From NCBI GenBank assembly GCA_012932865.1, contig SAXG01000008.1:620001-684000 (forward strand): a stretch of DNA of 64,000 nt. The letters are read 5' to 3'. Below the pieces are notes generated by a model. It saw nothing but the letters and a program-made list of their open reading frames with translations. It did not search any database and was not told where the DNA came from. This document shows, piece by piece, positions 25,499 through 37,074 of the stretch. Both the position numbers and the translations under genes were made by a program. Position 1 is the first letter of the stretch; each line of letters begins with the position of its first letter. The stretch is from Amylostereum areolatum. Lineage: Eukaryota; Basidiomycota; Agaricomycetes; Russulales; Stereaceae.

Positions 25499-26792
25499 AT
25501 GACCCGTGCTTCAGCTTCAGCTTCTTCTGCTGTGCAGCCCCGTCGCGTCCTTCCGGACAATGTCGCGCGCGAGCACTTGCCCGTGCGCGCTGACGATTCT
25601 GACGACTTCATTTTCACGACCGTCACCACGACTGTGACCGAGCAGTCGGTGCTCCCCACCACCGTCACCGCCAGCGTGCTCAATGGCTCGCCCATCCTCC
25701 AGGATTCGACCGCGATCGTGACCATCACCGCGACGTACACCAACACCCTCGCCGTCTCCCGTCCCACCCAGACACCGGTTCCCGACAACAGCTCCGTTCC
25801 CGCCTCGTCGTCCGTCGTTTCCTCATCGGCCTCCCCCGCTCCTTCCATTTCGTCCACGATCCTTTCGTCCCCCTCTTCTTCACCTTCTTCTACGCCTGCG
25901 GCCTCCGCCACGGGCACCGCCGTCGCCAACACCAGCGGCGGCCAGAGTCTGGCAGACTCCAACCACGCAAATCCCGCCTCCAAGCGTCTCCCCTCCGGCG
26001 CCCTCGTCGGCATCATCATCGGCGTCGTCGCTTCTCATCGCCCTCGTCTGTCTCTTCATCTTCCGCAAGACCCAGATCGACAAGCGCAAGCGCAGCCGCG
26101 CGACGTGGAAAGCCGGCATCCGCGCCAAACCCAGCGACTTCGCCAACATGGAGAAGGGCATCGAACCCCCCGCGCCTCTCTCACCGTTCATGCTCGGCAT
26201 GCCCGGTGCCCAAGGCCGCGACCGCCGCTCCATCTTCTCCATCCCTTCCGAGTTCATGACCGCGCCCAGCCCCGCCTATCAATCCGACGCGTCTCCCCTG
26301 CCTCCCCATACCGCCTTCAGCGCCTCAATGCCCAACTGGACTTCCACCCGCTCCCCTTCACGCTCCCCTTCGCGGACCCCCTCGCGCACGCCCTCCCATT
26401 CCCCCTCGCGCAATCCCTCCCGCATATCACGCCCCGGCTCCCCCTCCCGCACCCCACTCTCCCCCGAAATGGCCTATTCCCCCGCCTCGATCGCCGCGCG
26501 TCCAACGACCGCCGCCCCCGTCGCCGTCGTTCGCGTGACCTTCATCCCGACCCTCAACGACGAACTCGCGATCGCACCCGGCGAGTCCCTCCGCGTGCTC
26601 GGCTCGTTCGACGACGGCTGGGCGATGTGCACCAACGCGCGCGGCGAGCGCGGGATGGTGCCTCTCGAGTGTCTCGAGGGCGCAGGCGGGCAGTTCCGTG
26701 GGTTCGAGGAGCGGCGCACGACGATGGCGAGCGCGCGCCGCGCGAGCAGCCTGTATCCGATGAGCGCGACGCGCTCTCCATGGAGGGCATGA
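25499..26792 (+). CDS. Ser/Thr-rich membrane protein with cytosolic SH3 domain
   Basis: Unidentified protein, probably at the plasma membrane. The N-terminal ectodomain is Ser/Thr/Val-rich (TTVTTTVTEQSVLPTTVTAS). A transmembrane helix (LVGIIIGVV, then LIALVCLFIFRKT, about 26000-26070) is followed by basic KRKRSRATW and a tail with Ser-Pro-Ser-Arg-type repeats (26345-26460). A C-terminal SH3 fold has VRVTFIPTLNDELAIAPGES, DDGWAMC and GMVPLECL, matching the ALYDF, WW and P-x-x-Y-stretch positions loosely. The helix is broken by a one-base offset near 26031. With it corrected the protein is about 430 residues. Fus1- or Sho1-like sensors share the membrane-plus-SH3 layout, but nothing further links it to them. 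There is no clear N-terminal signal peptide. Confidence 0.65.
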
Positions 26793-28196
26793 ACGTTTAC
26801 CTGTGTGTTTCGCATTTGTTTCGCACTCGAGGCAAGGCACAATGCTGATTCGCGCCTTTTCACCAGTGTCCACCAGGTTTGACTCCGGGCTGACAAGCCC
26901 TTCGTGGCTGCCAGGCGCTGCGCGGTGCGACATGCAACATGTCTTTGCTTTCACATCATCTGTCATGGCCCATCGCCTGCGCACTTGTTTACAGGCGCGC
27001 ACGCATCACCGCCACCCGCGTCTCACTTCCCATGCACACCTGCGCACCCTCCACGGCGGGCCCCTTCGCACAGCCCGACTCCGGATGACGGCCCCCCCGC
27101 TCGCTATGGCTCGGCGGTCCTCCCTGCCAGCGCTCCTTTAACTTAAAGCTCTTCCCCACCGCCTTGTTCTAATTTTCACTATTCGCGGGTTGATCCTGCA
27201 CGAGTCGACACACACCCCCTTTACGCTTTCCACAAATTTTTATTGCCCCCTATTCTTCTTGTGCCGTCCTCGCTTTTTAGCGTTTCTCGCCTTGCCCCTC
27301 CGCTGTTCCAGACGACTCGGGATTCGCTCCGACTCGTGCGTTGTGTCTGTATCTCAGCGGCGCCCGCCCGGCGACAAATCATAACTTATCCATTCAGATT
27401 TATTTTACTCGCGCGCGTGCTCTCTCTCGCTGTCGGTCTAGATCGGTGAAAATGTACTTGTAATGGGACGGTAACGAATCAAACGAAGTGTGATTGACGC
27501 ATGGAGCTCGAGTTCGTGGGACTGGGCATTAGAGGCAGACCGAGCATGATTGCGGGGTCTGGCACGATCGGACATACTTACCGAACCGCGAACACGAGGA
27601 CACAACTGCAGGCGTCCATCTATCACACAATAAATGCTGCCGACCCAAGCACGAAACGTGCAACTGGGTCGAATTGAATGCTAAATGGTACAGATTGGAT
27701 TGCGGAGGGAGGTATGTATGTATACACGAATGGGCCCTGTGACGAAGGGCAAAGGGCGACCAGGAAGAAGAGTCCGATACAGAAGGTGAAGTGTCCAGCG
27801 AAAAAACCGAGCAAAAAGGGTACACGAAGACGAAGGCGATTAGAAGATCCCCAGACTCCAAAAGAAGTGCGAGGGTGGAGAAGTGCTGCAGGAGCGATAT
27901 GAAGCGTAAGTATGAGGGGAGTTTGAGGGGGAGAGGGGTGAAAGTGGAGGAGATTCATCGTCCTCGTGTGCGGTCAGATATGAACGGACGCGGGGCGCAA
28001 AGCGGAAGGGGTCCGAGGAAGCGAAGAAAGTAACAAAAAAGGGGGGAAGAGCGTGGATGTGAACGGGTCCATGTGCGAGAGATGCATGTCCGGAGTCGTG
28101 TCGGAATCAGTCGTGTCGGAATCGTGCCGGGGATGTGTTCGATGATCCAATGCGGGTAGTTTGAATGGGCAGGGGGGTTAATGAGAAGGGCGTATT
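26793..28196. other. 1.4 kb without a recognised gene
   Basis: Lies between the membrane/SH3 gene (+) and the Kre9-like gene (-), both pointing inward, so it contains two 3' UTRs. The C-rich part at 26990-27130 and later T-rich parts give only short shadow ORFs. I see no conserved motif. Confidence 0.45.
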
Positions 28197-28774
28197 TCAC
28201 GCCGTGATGGTGAACAGAGGACCCCAGTTGCCAGAGTCGCCGAACACTGTGCCGCGGGCATCGCGCATCAGAATCGGGGACGTGAACGGGGAGAAAGGAG
28301 AGACGGTACTGACGAACGATGCGATAGTCGTCGCCGGTGGTTATGTTCGTCGGGACGGTCACCTCGATGCGGCCCGCGCGAAGGTCGAAGCCCTGCGCGA
28401 GAGGAGCTACGACCGAAACGGTAAACCCCGTTAGCCAACGTTCAATATCCTAGCCCACTCAAAACGAAACCACACGCACTCGCGATCAAGGTGGAGTCTC
28501 CCTTGCGCAAGTACACGGCCGCGCCGTTGCTGATGTTAGCAGGGGCGTCGCTGGTATCCCTACACATCCCGACTCTGTATGAGCAGCCATTGGGATGTCT
28601 AGTGGAAGACGCGTCGGCGTACCAGGTAACGTTGTGCGTGGCGCCGAGAGTCCAGACGGTGCCCGTGTGGGGGTAAAGCACCTTCGGGTCCCACACGTCG
28701 CGTTTCTGAACGGGGACGGCGCCGACGAGGGCAGCGGCGGCGAAGAGGGCTGACAAAGCGGTCGTGAACTTCAT
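28197..28774 (-). CDS. Small secreted Kre9/Knh1-like cell-wall protein
   Basis: Short secreted protein with the Kre9/Knh1-like N-terminal fold, found in many basidiomycete Ser/Thr-rich surface proteins and linked in yeast to beta-1,6-glucan assembly. MKFTTALSALFAAAALVGAV is a signal peptide, followed by a Kex2-type KR (residues 24-25). The mature part reads DVWDPKVLYPHTGTVWTLGA, then across an intron TWDTSDAPANISNGAAVYL, then LAQGFDLRAGRIEVTVP, ITTGDDYRIVLFGDSGNW, and ends GPLFTITA. Four exons and three introns splice in register to a stop at 28197. The predicted protein is only about 125 residues and has no GPI-type C-terminus. Many relatives have a longer Ser-rich tail, so this is a compact form. 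Confidence 0.82.
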
Positions 28775-29721
28775 GATGTGCGGTTAGGAAGCGAGACGAG
28801 GCGAGTCAAAGGAGAAGAAAAAAGGAGGCGGATCGTGAGGGGGTGGGAGGAGGGGGGATTTCCTGGGGTAGGGGGGATGAGTGTTATCATGGTTTTATAG
28901 GCCAGGAGATGTTTCGGGTCGGAGAGAAGAAGAACGGAGGAAGCAGCGGCTAGCAGCAAGCGCGAGTCAGCCGAGGTCAGCCGGGCCCGATGCCATTGAT
29001 CACTCACTCACTCCAGTCTGATGTTCTCAACTAAATCGCTCTCACCAGCTCCCTATAGGGCTTCATGTCTGCTTCAAGCACGCCTCAGTTCATCCCAGCC
29101 GCTCCGATTCTGAGCGCAGAGCGGCGAACGCAGACCGCACGTGCCAAATATACACCGTTTAGGCACGGTAAGCCCCTAACTCTATTCTAGATGATACTGA
29201 TTCAAACGTGCAAAGACTCCGAAGAGTGGTGGGGGAGGCTGGCACGGGGACTAATAGGAGCTTGCGTTCGACGGCGGACTACGGATAGATACACAGCCTG
29301 TGTGTTTCAGGCTGCGCATGAAAAATCCGGTCCACAATTCCGTCGATGTTGCGGGAAGAGGGCGTGGCGGCGCCATTGATCTCGAGGATATATTGGTGGC
29401 GCGCCTGCCTGCCTATCTTCGGCCCTTTGAAGACGGGAACCTTCTCCGACAGCGTGCGGGTGTGCAGATATCGCCTATGACGAGCTCGGGGTTTACAATG
29501 ATCAGCCCACCGCCTGACCGAGAAGGAACATCAATACAATGCCGAAGATGACGTGGGTATACAGCGTGTGCACGCAGGGCGTCTGCAGGTAAAGAAGCCA
29601 GCCAACATACGCGCGAGATAAGAACTTATAAGGCTAGTCTAAGGACAAACCGTCTACAGTGTACAGTGAAGTCCAAGGAAAAGGCGAGTTTATGCGTAGA
29701 ACACCAACAGAGAAACGACAG
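28775..29721. other. Kre9-like promoter and unexplained fragment
   Basis: About 950 bp. The first part should be the promoter of the Kre9-like gene; a T-rich TTTTATAGGCC-type sequence lies on the (-) strand near 28890. On (-) at about 29510-29640 an open frame reads YKFLSRAYVGWLLYLQTPCV and then VIFGIVLMFLLGQAVG, a plausible membrane segment. At 29300-29460 another (-) frame reads KVPVFKGPKIGRQARHQYIL. They do not join cleanly and could be remnants of one gene. I do not recognise a family. Confidence 0.25.
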
Positions 29722-31189
29722 TCAAGGTTTCCACCGTGGAAGACCACGCGCAAACCCCCTGGGCCTAAACGCGTTTTCCTTGGTCTTCTCGCCTCTTGAG
29801 GATGCCTCTGAACTGCCGATAAGACTCTTGCTTCCCGCCGAAGTCGTTTGCGCGATCGAATGCCTCTTGGCCTGCTTCGCGGTGGGCTCACGGGAACCGG
29901 AAGGCCAGAAGAGCGCGGCGAGATCAAGGGAGCGTCGAGCCGCCGGTTTGGATCTGGTAGACTGGGTTGGAGCTTTGGCGAAAGGAGGGGATGCAGCGGT
30001 AGCGGTCATGCCTGTGCTGCGATTAACCAAGGAGAGTCGAGATCCGAGGACTTTGGTCTGAAGTGGGCCAGACTTAGTGGGTGTGGAAAGGACAGGCTGG
30101 AAGGTATCGGTGCCGAACAGAGATATGTCTTTGCAAGGAACAGAGTCGCCAAGGGAAAACCGAGAGTGTGAGACCGGAGGAATACGCTGGACGTCCACGA
30201 GGTTGGTAGGAGCTAGAGGTGTTCGTGCTGGAGGAGAAGAAAATCGGATGGAGCGATTCGTCGGTAAAGGCGGAACGCAAGGATTCGTGACGATGATTTC
30301 TGAAACGCGCCGCCCACCACATGGGTTGTGAAGAGGAGGCTGAGTTCGGGGGGTTCCTAAGCTAACGCAGCGTAAGGCCGTCAGGTTCCTCTTCGTAGGT
30401 CCTTGGAGTGGTCCTTGGTATGAGCTTGGTGCAGTGTCCGATACGTGGGCAGCTGTGTCGCGCGGATGCATGAACCTTGTTCAACCCGTCGGCAAGCTCG
30501 GACACAAGCAGAGTACTAGAGAATGCGCGGGTCGTAGACTCCATGGTCGAAGGCGAGCCGGAAACGTCGGGAATACTGGGCCTGAATACTGAGAAGTACT
30601 TGTATTCCGGGTCGGTTTGAAGCTCGCAAAGCAGGATGGATTTCCCGCCAAAGGTCCTGGATCGATATTTCGGTTCCGAGAGAGATGCTTGCATGACGGT
30701 TCCGATCTAGAAAGCTATGAGACCCGAGGTTCTGTGAAACCTAACGTGGAAAGAGCGCACTACGAACGATGTGCATGCCGTCGAAGGGATGTGAATAACC
30801 TTCGCCAGCAGCCGATCCGCCATCGCTTCCAGCGACAGACCTGGTGCCCATTCTTCGTTGTTGTCCTTGACCAGATGGCCAAGTAATTGCGTAGGCGTGA
30901 GCTCTGCCTCCGCGGTGTCGGCGGAAGGATATTCGTAGGCAGTGACTATGTCCAATCCAGAGAAGTCGATGCGCAGATACCGCCGTCCGCGATTGTCGCC
31001 AGCTTGAACTTCACGAAGGACGGTGTGGTAGAAAACAGATCGCCAGACCTCGCTGGGTGGGTAGGAACGTGCATGGGGAAGGGCGGTGTTCGGTGAGCCA
31101 TAGTATATCGAACGCCGGTTGGGTTGCTTGAACAATCGCTCGATCTTCTCCGTCCAGTTTCGTTGTGTCGATCCTATCGGTAAAGCCAT
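29722..31189 (-). CDS. Uncharacterised protein, frame-disrupted
   Basis: Not recognised. The N-terminal 140 residues look globular: MALPIGSTQRNWTEKIERLF, VWRSVFYHTVLREVQAGDN, RRYLRIDFSGLDIVTAYEYP. An intron near 30710-30790 follows, then GTVMQASLSEPKYRSRTFGG and KYFSVFRPSIPDVSGSP. A segment rich in Ser, Arg and Pro with PRTTPRTYEEEPDGLTLR reaches an in-frame TAG at about 30362. One base further on, the frame continues for another 200 residues of low-complexity sequence (LGTPRTQPPLHN to RPRGFARGLPRWKP) ending at 29722. The open second half, and its compositional match to the first, suggest a single gene with one inserted base near 30364. It is divergent to RanGAP with a 449-bp gap. Confidence 0.5.
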
Positions 31190-31638
31190 GGACTAGTGAA
31201 AACGAGAAACGCAGGTAGGGATGACAGAGGATATCCAGGAGTGATTACAATGGGGAGAACGCGATGGTGGTTGGCTTCAAGCTGGCTTCAAGTTGGTACC
31301 CAATTGAGATCAGTTTCGCACAGTCGCGATCACGTGACATGGCGCCGTTGGTTGACCACCGCGACTGCAATTGTCCCTTCGACGCTCTTCATATCTTCCG
31401 ATCTCCAGAAAAGTGACTGATTATCGATGATGTTTGGTTGTATTGATTTGAAAGTGAGTTATAATTGCTTCGTCGAAGCAATTGCTGTCCATTTCCGCTC
31501 TCACTTGGCTCTTTCCATCTAGTGCTGCACCCTCCGACCTCTACACACCATCTGTCCGCGGCTTATCATCTTCTCATTCTCCCACCTTTACCACTACCAC
31601 TGCGTCTCTCACTGAAAATTGACAGAAACGACACTCTG
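31190..31638. promoter_or_regulatory. Shared promoter of the uncharacterised gene and RanGAP
   Basis: 449 bp between divergent starts. On (+), the last 150 bp before the RanGAP ATG are pyrimidine-rich (CTCACTTGGCTCTTTCC and similar). No TATA box is evident. Confidence 0.5.
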
Positions 31639-32895
31639 ATGTCAATCGACTCCAGAATAGTGGATCTCCGGGGGAGAAAACTGCGGCTCGACACACGCGC
31701 CGACATCGAGCAGCATTTGAAGGGCATTGATGTCGGCGTTGTGGAGGAGATATACCTGGCTGAGAACACGTTCGGCGTTGAAGCTGCTCAGGCGCTAGGC
31801 GAGTTGCTGCATAGGATGAACAGACTCAAGGTATGTCTACGCCACAATCCGGATCCCATCCCGACTATGTCGCGTTAACGTCTCCTTAGGTTGCTGGCCT
31901 CTCGGACATCTTTATAACTCGTCTGATAGAGGAGATTCCCAATGCACTCACGTTCATATGCGCGGGTATACAGAACCTGTCTTCTTTGGTCGAGGTTGAC
32001 CTGAGTAACAACGCCCTCGGCGGTCGCGCGGCACATCCCCTTGTCCCTCTCATTGTTCACAACAATAACATTCAAGTACTCAAGTTGAACAACTGCGGGC
32101 TCGGGCCAGAAGGCGGGGCCGTCATCGCCAATGCGCTCCTCGAGTCCGCTCGGCGTAGCGAGGCAGAAGGACGCCCATCCAGCCTCCGCGTTCTCATTTG
32201 CGGCCGTAATCGTCTTGAGGATGGCTCCGCACACGCGTGGGGGGCGGCGCTCGCTGCGCACACGAACCTGCAGAAGGTCAAGATGGTCAACAATGGTATC
32301 AGGGAGGCTGGCTTCGGCGCGATCATCCGGGGGCTGACCCACTGTCCGGACCTTCGCTACCTCGGGCTTCGGGACAACAACTCCATGGATATTGCAGACG
32401 ATGACGGCGAAGATGGCGCCGCATCCCGCGAACGCGGATGGTCGCCCCTCGCCACGCTCCTCCAGACCGCGCCGAACCTCGAGTTTCTCGATCTTTCGGA
32501 CTGTGGACTCAAGATCCCAGGCTCGACTGCTCTTATTCGTGCACTTTCCTCCGGACGCCAGGCAAACCTGGCCACTCATTCTTCTCGAGAACAACGACAT
32601 GGATGAGGGTGTATATCGAAGCCTGTCGACCGCCGTGCTGAACCATCTCCCGGCCTTGACGACGCTCAGCCTAGCATGGAACGAAGACCTGGACGGGGAG
32701 GCATTGGCTGCGGTTACGGAGGAGATGGGTAAGAGGGGAGGGCGTCTGGTGCTGGATGACGAGCACGAGGATGACCTGGAAGAGAACGGGAAGGACATGG
32801 TGAAGGAGACAGTATTTGTGGGACACCAGCCCTTGGGATGGTCAGGTGTCAATGACCTTGTTGCGGATCTGTTTGGCTTGAAGGTTAAAGGCTGA
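31639..32895 (+). CDS. RNA1: Ran GTPase-activating protein (RanGAP/Rna1)
   Basis: Cytosolic leucine-rich-repeat protein that stimulates GTP hydrolysis by Ran and so maintains the gradient driving nuclear transport. It begins MSIDSRIVDLRGRKLRLDT. An intron at about 31831-31889 follows, and the LRR array includes EEIYLAENTFGVEAAQALGE, SLVEVDLSNNALGGRAAHPL, IQVLKLNNCGLGPEGGAVIA, SLRVLICGRNRLEDGSAHAW, LQKVKMVNNGIREAGF, LRYLGLRDN and LEFLDLSDCGL. RVLICGRNRLE is the conserved RanGAP segment. The last LRRs (LILLENNDMDEGVYRSL) and the acidic tail DDEHEDDLEENGKD end at 32895. A single extra base at about 32574 separates the seventh repeat from the last ones. With it removed the reading frame is continuous and the length, about 390 residues, is normal. 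Confidence 0.92.
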
Positions 32896-33436
32896 AGTTG
32901 ATCGTTTGCGCGAAGGGAATTATCGGGTCGTGATGATATCCAGCTCAGGATGTTCCATACATGTGTACTTCTAGCAGTTTGAGTAAAGTTTTGCTTTCAC
33001 GAACCACTAGAAAGGACAGTGCGCGAAGCCGACTGCAGGAGTTGGCCTAGCGGTGTTGAGGAGTTCACAGACGCAAAAGTCTTTACTGAGAGGTCGTTTT
33101 TGCATAGGGTCCTGTACTTCGCTAGCGTTCTGAATGCAAGCTTCTCGGAAAGTGTTTTCGTATCGCTTGGTGCAACATCACCGCGGTTGAGTGGACGTAC
33201 ATCTTCCGTTTCTTGCAACGATCCGAGGGCGAGAGGTGGAAGGGGTTATGCATACGAATGCGCTATTATACACTTGACTTGGTCAATAGAACTATCAGCA
33301 ACATCAGCAGGCACAGGAGTCAACGAAAAAAAGAGAACCGTAATCACAAAGTATATAAGTCATCAATAAACGGAGATATGTAGTATGAGATGAGAAAGAA
33401 AATGGGACAAATGAAACCGAACGCCCCCACCAGCAT
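32896..33436. other. Convergent 3' flanks of RanGAP and FAN1
   Basis: 541 bp between the stop codons of convergent genes. A small (+) ORF at 33019-33369 has no recognisable features and is probably chance. No repeat or terminator-like structure was noticed. Confidence 0.45.
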
Positions 33437-36400
33437 TCATGGGGAACCAACCACCGAAGACCGCGTCGAGCGTCTAGGTCGCTTTGACGGGGAAAAGTCG
33501 CTATCGCTGTCCGCAGCACGTTTCCTTGAAGGACCCGGGGAAGAATCGTACATCAGCTCGTCAATCTCTTCATCCTCTGATTCGGGTTCTGGCAACGCTG
33601 CAGCCCGCTTCTTGCGCGTGACCCTTCCTTTTGTCGCCTTGGGCTCGGGCAGGCCTACGCAACACACTTCTATGTCGACCTCCGCACGATGGAGGACGTC
33701 TACCCAGACCTACGCAAATTGAGTTGAGTACGAGGTGAAGATGTAGGCAAGGCGAGACGCACCTTCTGGTTCTCTTGCAACTTGTCGTTGGGGCTCTTGA
33801 CTTCGACCAGTTTGCAGTGCTTCTTCTTGAAGTCCCAGAGAAAGAGGTCGGGCATACCAGAGCGACGTTTAGCATAGTCCTGGCAGAGAAGCTCACAGAG
33901 AATGGCCAGAGCCGCGCCGTCGAAACACTGAGAAACGTATTAGCGTTCAAACTTCCCCAGCTAAACTGGCGACTCACCTGAACAATCTCTCGTAGAGTAT
34001 CCCTTGGATACTCCCACCGCACACCTATACACCACGTCTTCTTCTCCCTATACTCAGAATCCACGCGGTCCATGATATATAAGGCGTGTCCCTTTCGCAG
34101 GTCCTGGAGCCGTAGATCGATGAGATCTTGGCGAGCCATATAGAAGTTGTCGCCTGCGAAGTCCAACGGGGCGCTCTGGTAGTCCGTCTCAAATGCCCCG
34201 GGTATGGGTGCGAATATGATGTCCCAAAACAGCAGCCCGAAAATAGTGAACAGGATCCCTCCTTCACAGTGGTACCTGTGTATGACGATCAGATATTAAT
34301 TGGGGGAAGGGGGACATTGGAAAGACTCACCCAGAGTACCCTTGATTCTCATAATACTGCAAAGCGAGGGTCTCGACGTTTACGACTTCGCCATCCCGCC
34401 CAATCCAGCTCGTCCTCCCTGTCGTCTTTTCTATCTAGATGCGACGTCAAAAGATTTTTCACTGTATGTTAAAACTGAAGTCTAGACCTTAATGGGTTCA
34501 TCATGGACCGCAGGACAGGTCTTCCCCTTCTCCGGCTTGATTAAGGGAGTAAACTTGTAAAATAACAAGGTCTGCTCGGGCTTGACTAAGGTTGGTTCGT
34601 CCTTTGCTTGTGCAGGCCGTCGGGTTTTGTCGAGGTGCAGCGGTTTATCTTGTGGTGCTGGGGTGCCCGGTATTGATACGATCTTAGGATCGACAAGCCG
34701 GCCTTCGTTCGTATGACACTCTGTTGGTCCCAGCTTCAATTTCTTCTCGAGCCTTGCGAGGCGACGTTGAAGTGCTGGGCGATAAACTGCGAAGAAAGTT
34801 AGTAAAAAAAGTAAAGCAAACGGAAGTCGCCTCACCTAAGTGCGTGTCAGAGTCCATAAGCCCCTCGATGACCGCCTTTCGAGCATTTTCCAAGGCGTTC
34901 ACGTCCGATACCTTTGTTCCGGGTCCTTTCTTGGGGCCAGCGTGGTTTATGAGTATAAGCGCCCGAGTTTCATGCCACAATCCGCGACTGCGATCGTCGC
35001 CAGCGATATTGAGACAACAGAGCTTGGGTATACTCCAGGGACTTCGCGTAATCCTTCAGGACGTAAAGCTGCTCTGCACCTTTCTGAACGATTCGGGTGA
35101 GAACATGCCCTGGATACAGTATGTATGAGATGGAACCCCGGGGACGAAAGTATATGCCGAACCTTCCTCAAACCGCTCAAGGCCAGGAGCCCGCGGTTCA
35201 TCCTTGGTCTGGAGCAGAGCTTTCCAATGGGGATATACAGACTCCACGATGTCCTTGACCTGCTTGGCAGCTATTTGGCGTGGCGTTTCCTCGAGGGGAT
35301 CTTGCTCGTTGTCTTTGAGCTTTCCCTTTTCAAGGGATTGGGCATTGCGACTTTTCCTCGGGTTGATCAGGTCATCGACTTTCGCTTCGATTACCAAGGC
35401 CCGTTCGTACGCTATGAAAGACATCCGCGACGGCCATATATATGACGTACGGATGAAAGGAACTTGCTCATAGTTGCGCCTTTTTGCATATTTCAAAATG
35501 GAAGGTATAAGGACGCCTGTGGGCAATTGGGTGCTGGGGGGAGCAAGGGTCAGGATATGGTGGCAATGATAAGGCGACCACAGTACCATCTGAAGTATAT
35601 GAGGTTTACACGGACCACAAGGCGAAAAATGCTCTGATTGATCCGCACGCACAACTCTAAGATATTGTCAGGCGTCTGTGCTAGAGAAGATTAGCTACAC
35701 TTACTGAGTTTGTTCATGATTTGTTTGCGTAAATGTGCTTCTGGGTTAGCAAATGGCAACTTGCTCTGTCGAAGCAGTCGCTTGCCAGACGAGTCGAGCG
35801 TTGGCTGTGAGGACGGCAGCGCATTATCCAGTAGTTGGGCGATAAGTTCGGCTCGTTGCAAGGTGCCCTTCGTGCCCTATACAAAGCCAAAGCAAGTTTT
35901 AGCGGGAGGAGGTATATGATACTTATCCCACTTACCACTCTACTTAGGCGTATCTTCCTGGTTTTGCAAAGGTCCTTCAACTCTGGAAGCATGAGGCATT
36001 CCAGAAGTTCGGCCAAGGTAGCATGGGCAGAACCGTGTAAGAAAAATGACAGATCATCTCTACTCTCTCCTTTATTGTTGGCTTCATCGACATCTTCAAA
36101 TTTGACGGGACTTTCGGTATGCTTGATCGACGGCGTTACGTCTCCGTCGTCGTCATCACGGGTTAAGTCAATTGTTTCTGGTTCTTTCTGTACTATCAGA
36201 GTTTGAAGAGTCGTGAGAAATGCGTCGCCGAGCTCTTCCTGACAGCACTGGAGTTTGGAGACGCGTATCCATTTGGCAGAGCGTCGAAGACACAACCGAA
36301 CGAGAATGTATTTCCCGCCATCTATCAACGTTCCAGTAAGCCAAAGACAGGCCCCAACCAGGGTACAAAGAGACCTCACAATCAAGAGCATTGTAACGTT

Positions 36401-36725
36401 GAAAAAACGCAATCTCAGCGGAATTAAACAAATGGCTCTCGTATTCGAGTACCCTCGTCAATGCATCTGCGCATGAGGGATAGGAAAAACATGCGGTTAT
36501 CCGAAGCGACATCGCAGACTCACCTTCAAACAAAGTCAAATACATTGACTGAGGCCTTGAACCTTCCTCCTCAACCGACCCGACAGGACTAGGTTCGTCC
36601 CACACCGGCTCCTCATCCGAGTCTGAGCTAGTTTCATCGGTGTCGGTTGTGTAGTTCACGCTTGGGAGTTCTCCAGCATATATCAAACGTTGAGTGTCGC
36701 GGATAGATGGAGTTCCGGGGGACAT
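33437..36725 (-). CDS. FAN1: Fanconi-associated nuclease 1 homologue
   Basis: Structure-specific nuclease acting on 5' flaps during interstrand crosslink repair in the nucleus. Spliced exons give an acidic N-terminus, SMYLTLFEDALTRVLEYESH, KYILVRLCLRRSAKWIRV, a SAP-like helix (CLMLPELKDLCKTRKIRLSR), TQLPTGVLIPSILKYAKRRN and IRTSYIWPSR. Helical repeats follow (HVLTRIVQKGAEQLYVL, LWHETRALILINHAG). The C-terminal VRR-NUC domain has GGILFTIFGLLFWDIIF, FETDYQSAPLDFAGDNFYM, and the catalytic pair in GMPDLFLWDF and KLVEVKSPNDKL. A basic Ser-rich tail ends at 33437. Around nine introns are in register, except for one extra base near 34995 (between SQYRWR and WHETRALI). The start at 36725 is the first Met of the open frame, but the frame is open upstream and an earlier exon is possible. 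Confidence 0.9.
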
Positions 36726-37074
36726 GTAACGGGTTTCGAGGTTCTGGGGTACAAAATCAGCTGGACCGGGAGAGGAGACCTGGAGAGGGAAACAAACGCG
36801 ACGAGATGAAACCCGCGTCGCGTTGGACTAATCAGGCGAATTTACCACGCTCCCAGTCTCCCAACATGGCCAGTTGCCTCCACCATTCTCTCCAACCTTC
36901 CCATCTAACTTTGTGAGGTCTCAAGCTTCAAGCTTTCCGTATCCTATCTTCAAAAACCAGGAGGCATCTACCATTCCAACTTAGGACAGGCAGGAAAGAC
37001 TGTAAAGCGCGTCGCTGCCGCAAACAAGGACCAAACACCGCTCCTTCTCGTTCGACCACCTCCTTCCCCATACA
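36726..37074. promoter_or_regulatory. Shared promoter of FAN1 and SNW1
   Basis: 349 bp between divergent starts. If FAN1 has an upstream exon it would lie here. I see no TATA box. Confidence 0.5.

Noticed and set aside
26427..27002. Minus-strand ORF over the SH3 domain
   Set aside because: Shadow of the membrane/SH3 gene with Arg-rich chance composition.
31875..32852. 325-residue minus-strand ORF over RanGAP
   Set aside because: The leucine-rich repeats on the plus strand are unmistakable; the antisense frame has no motif.
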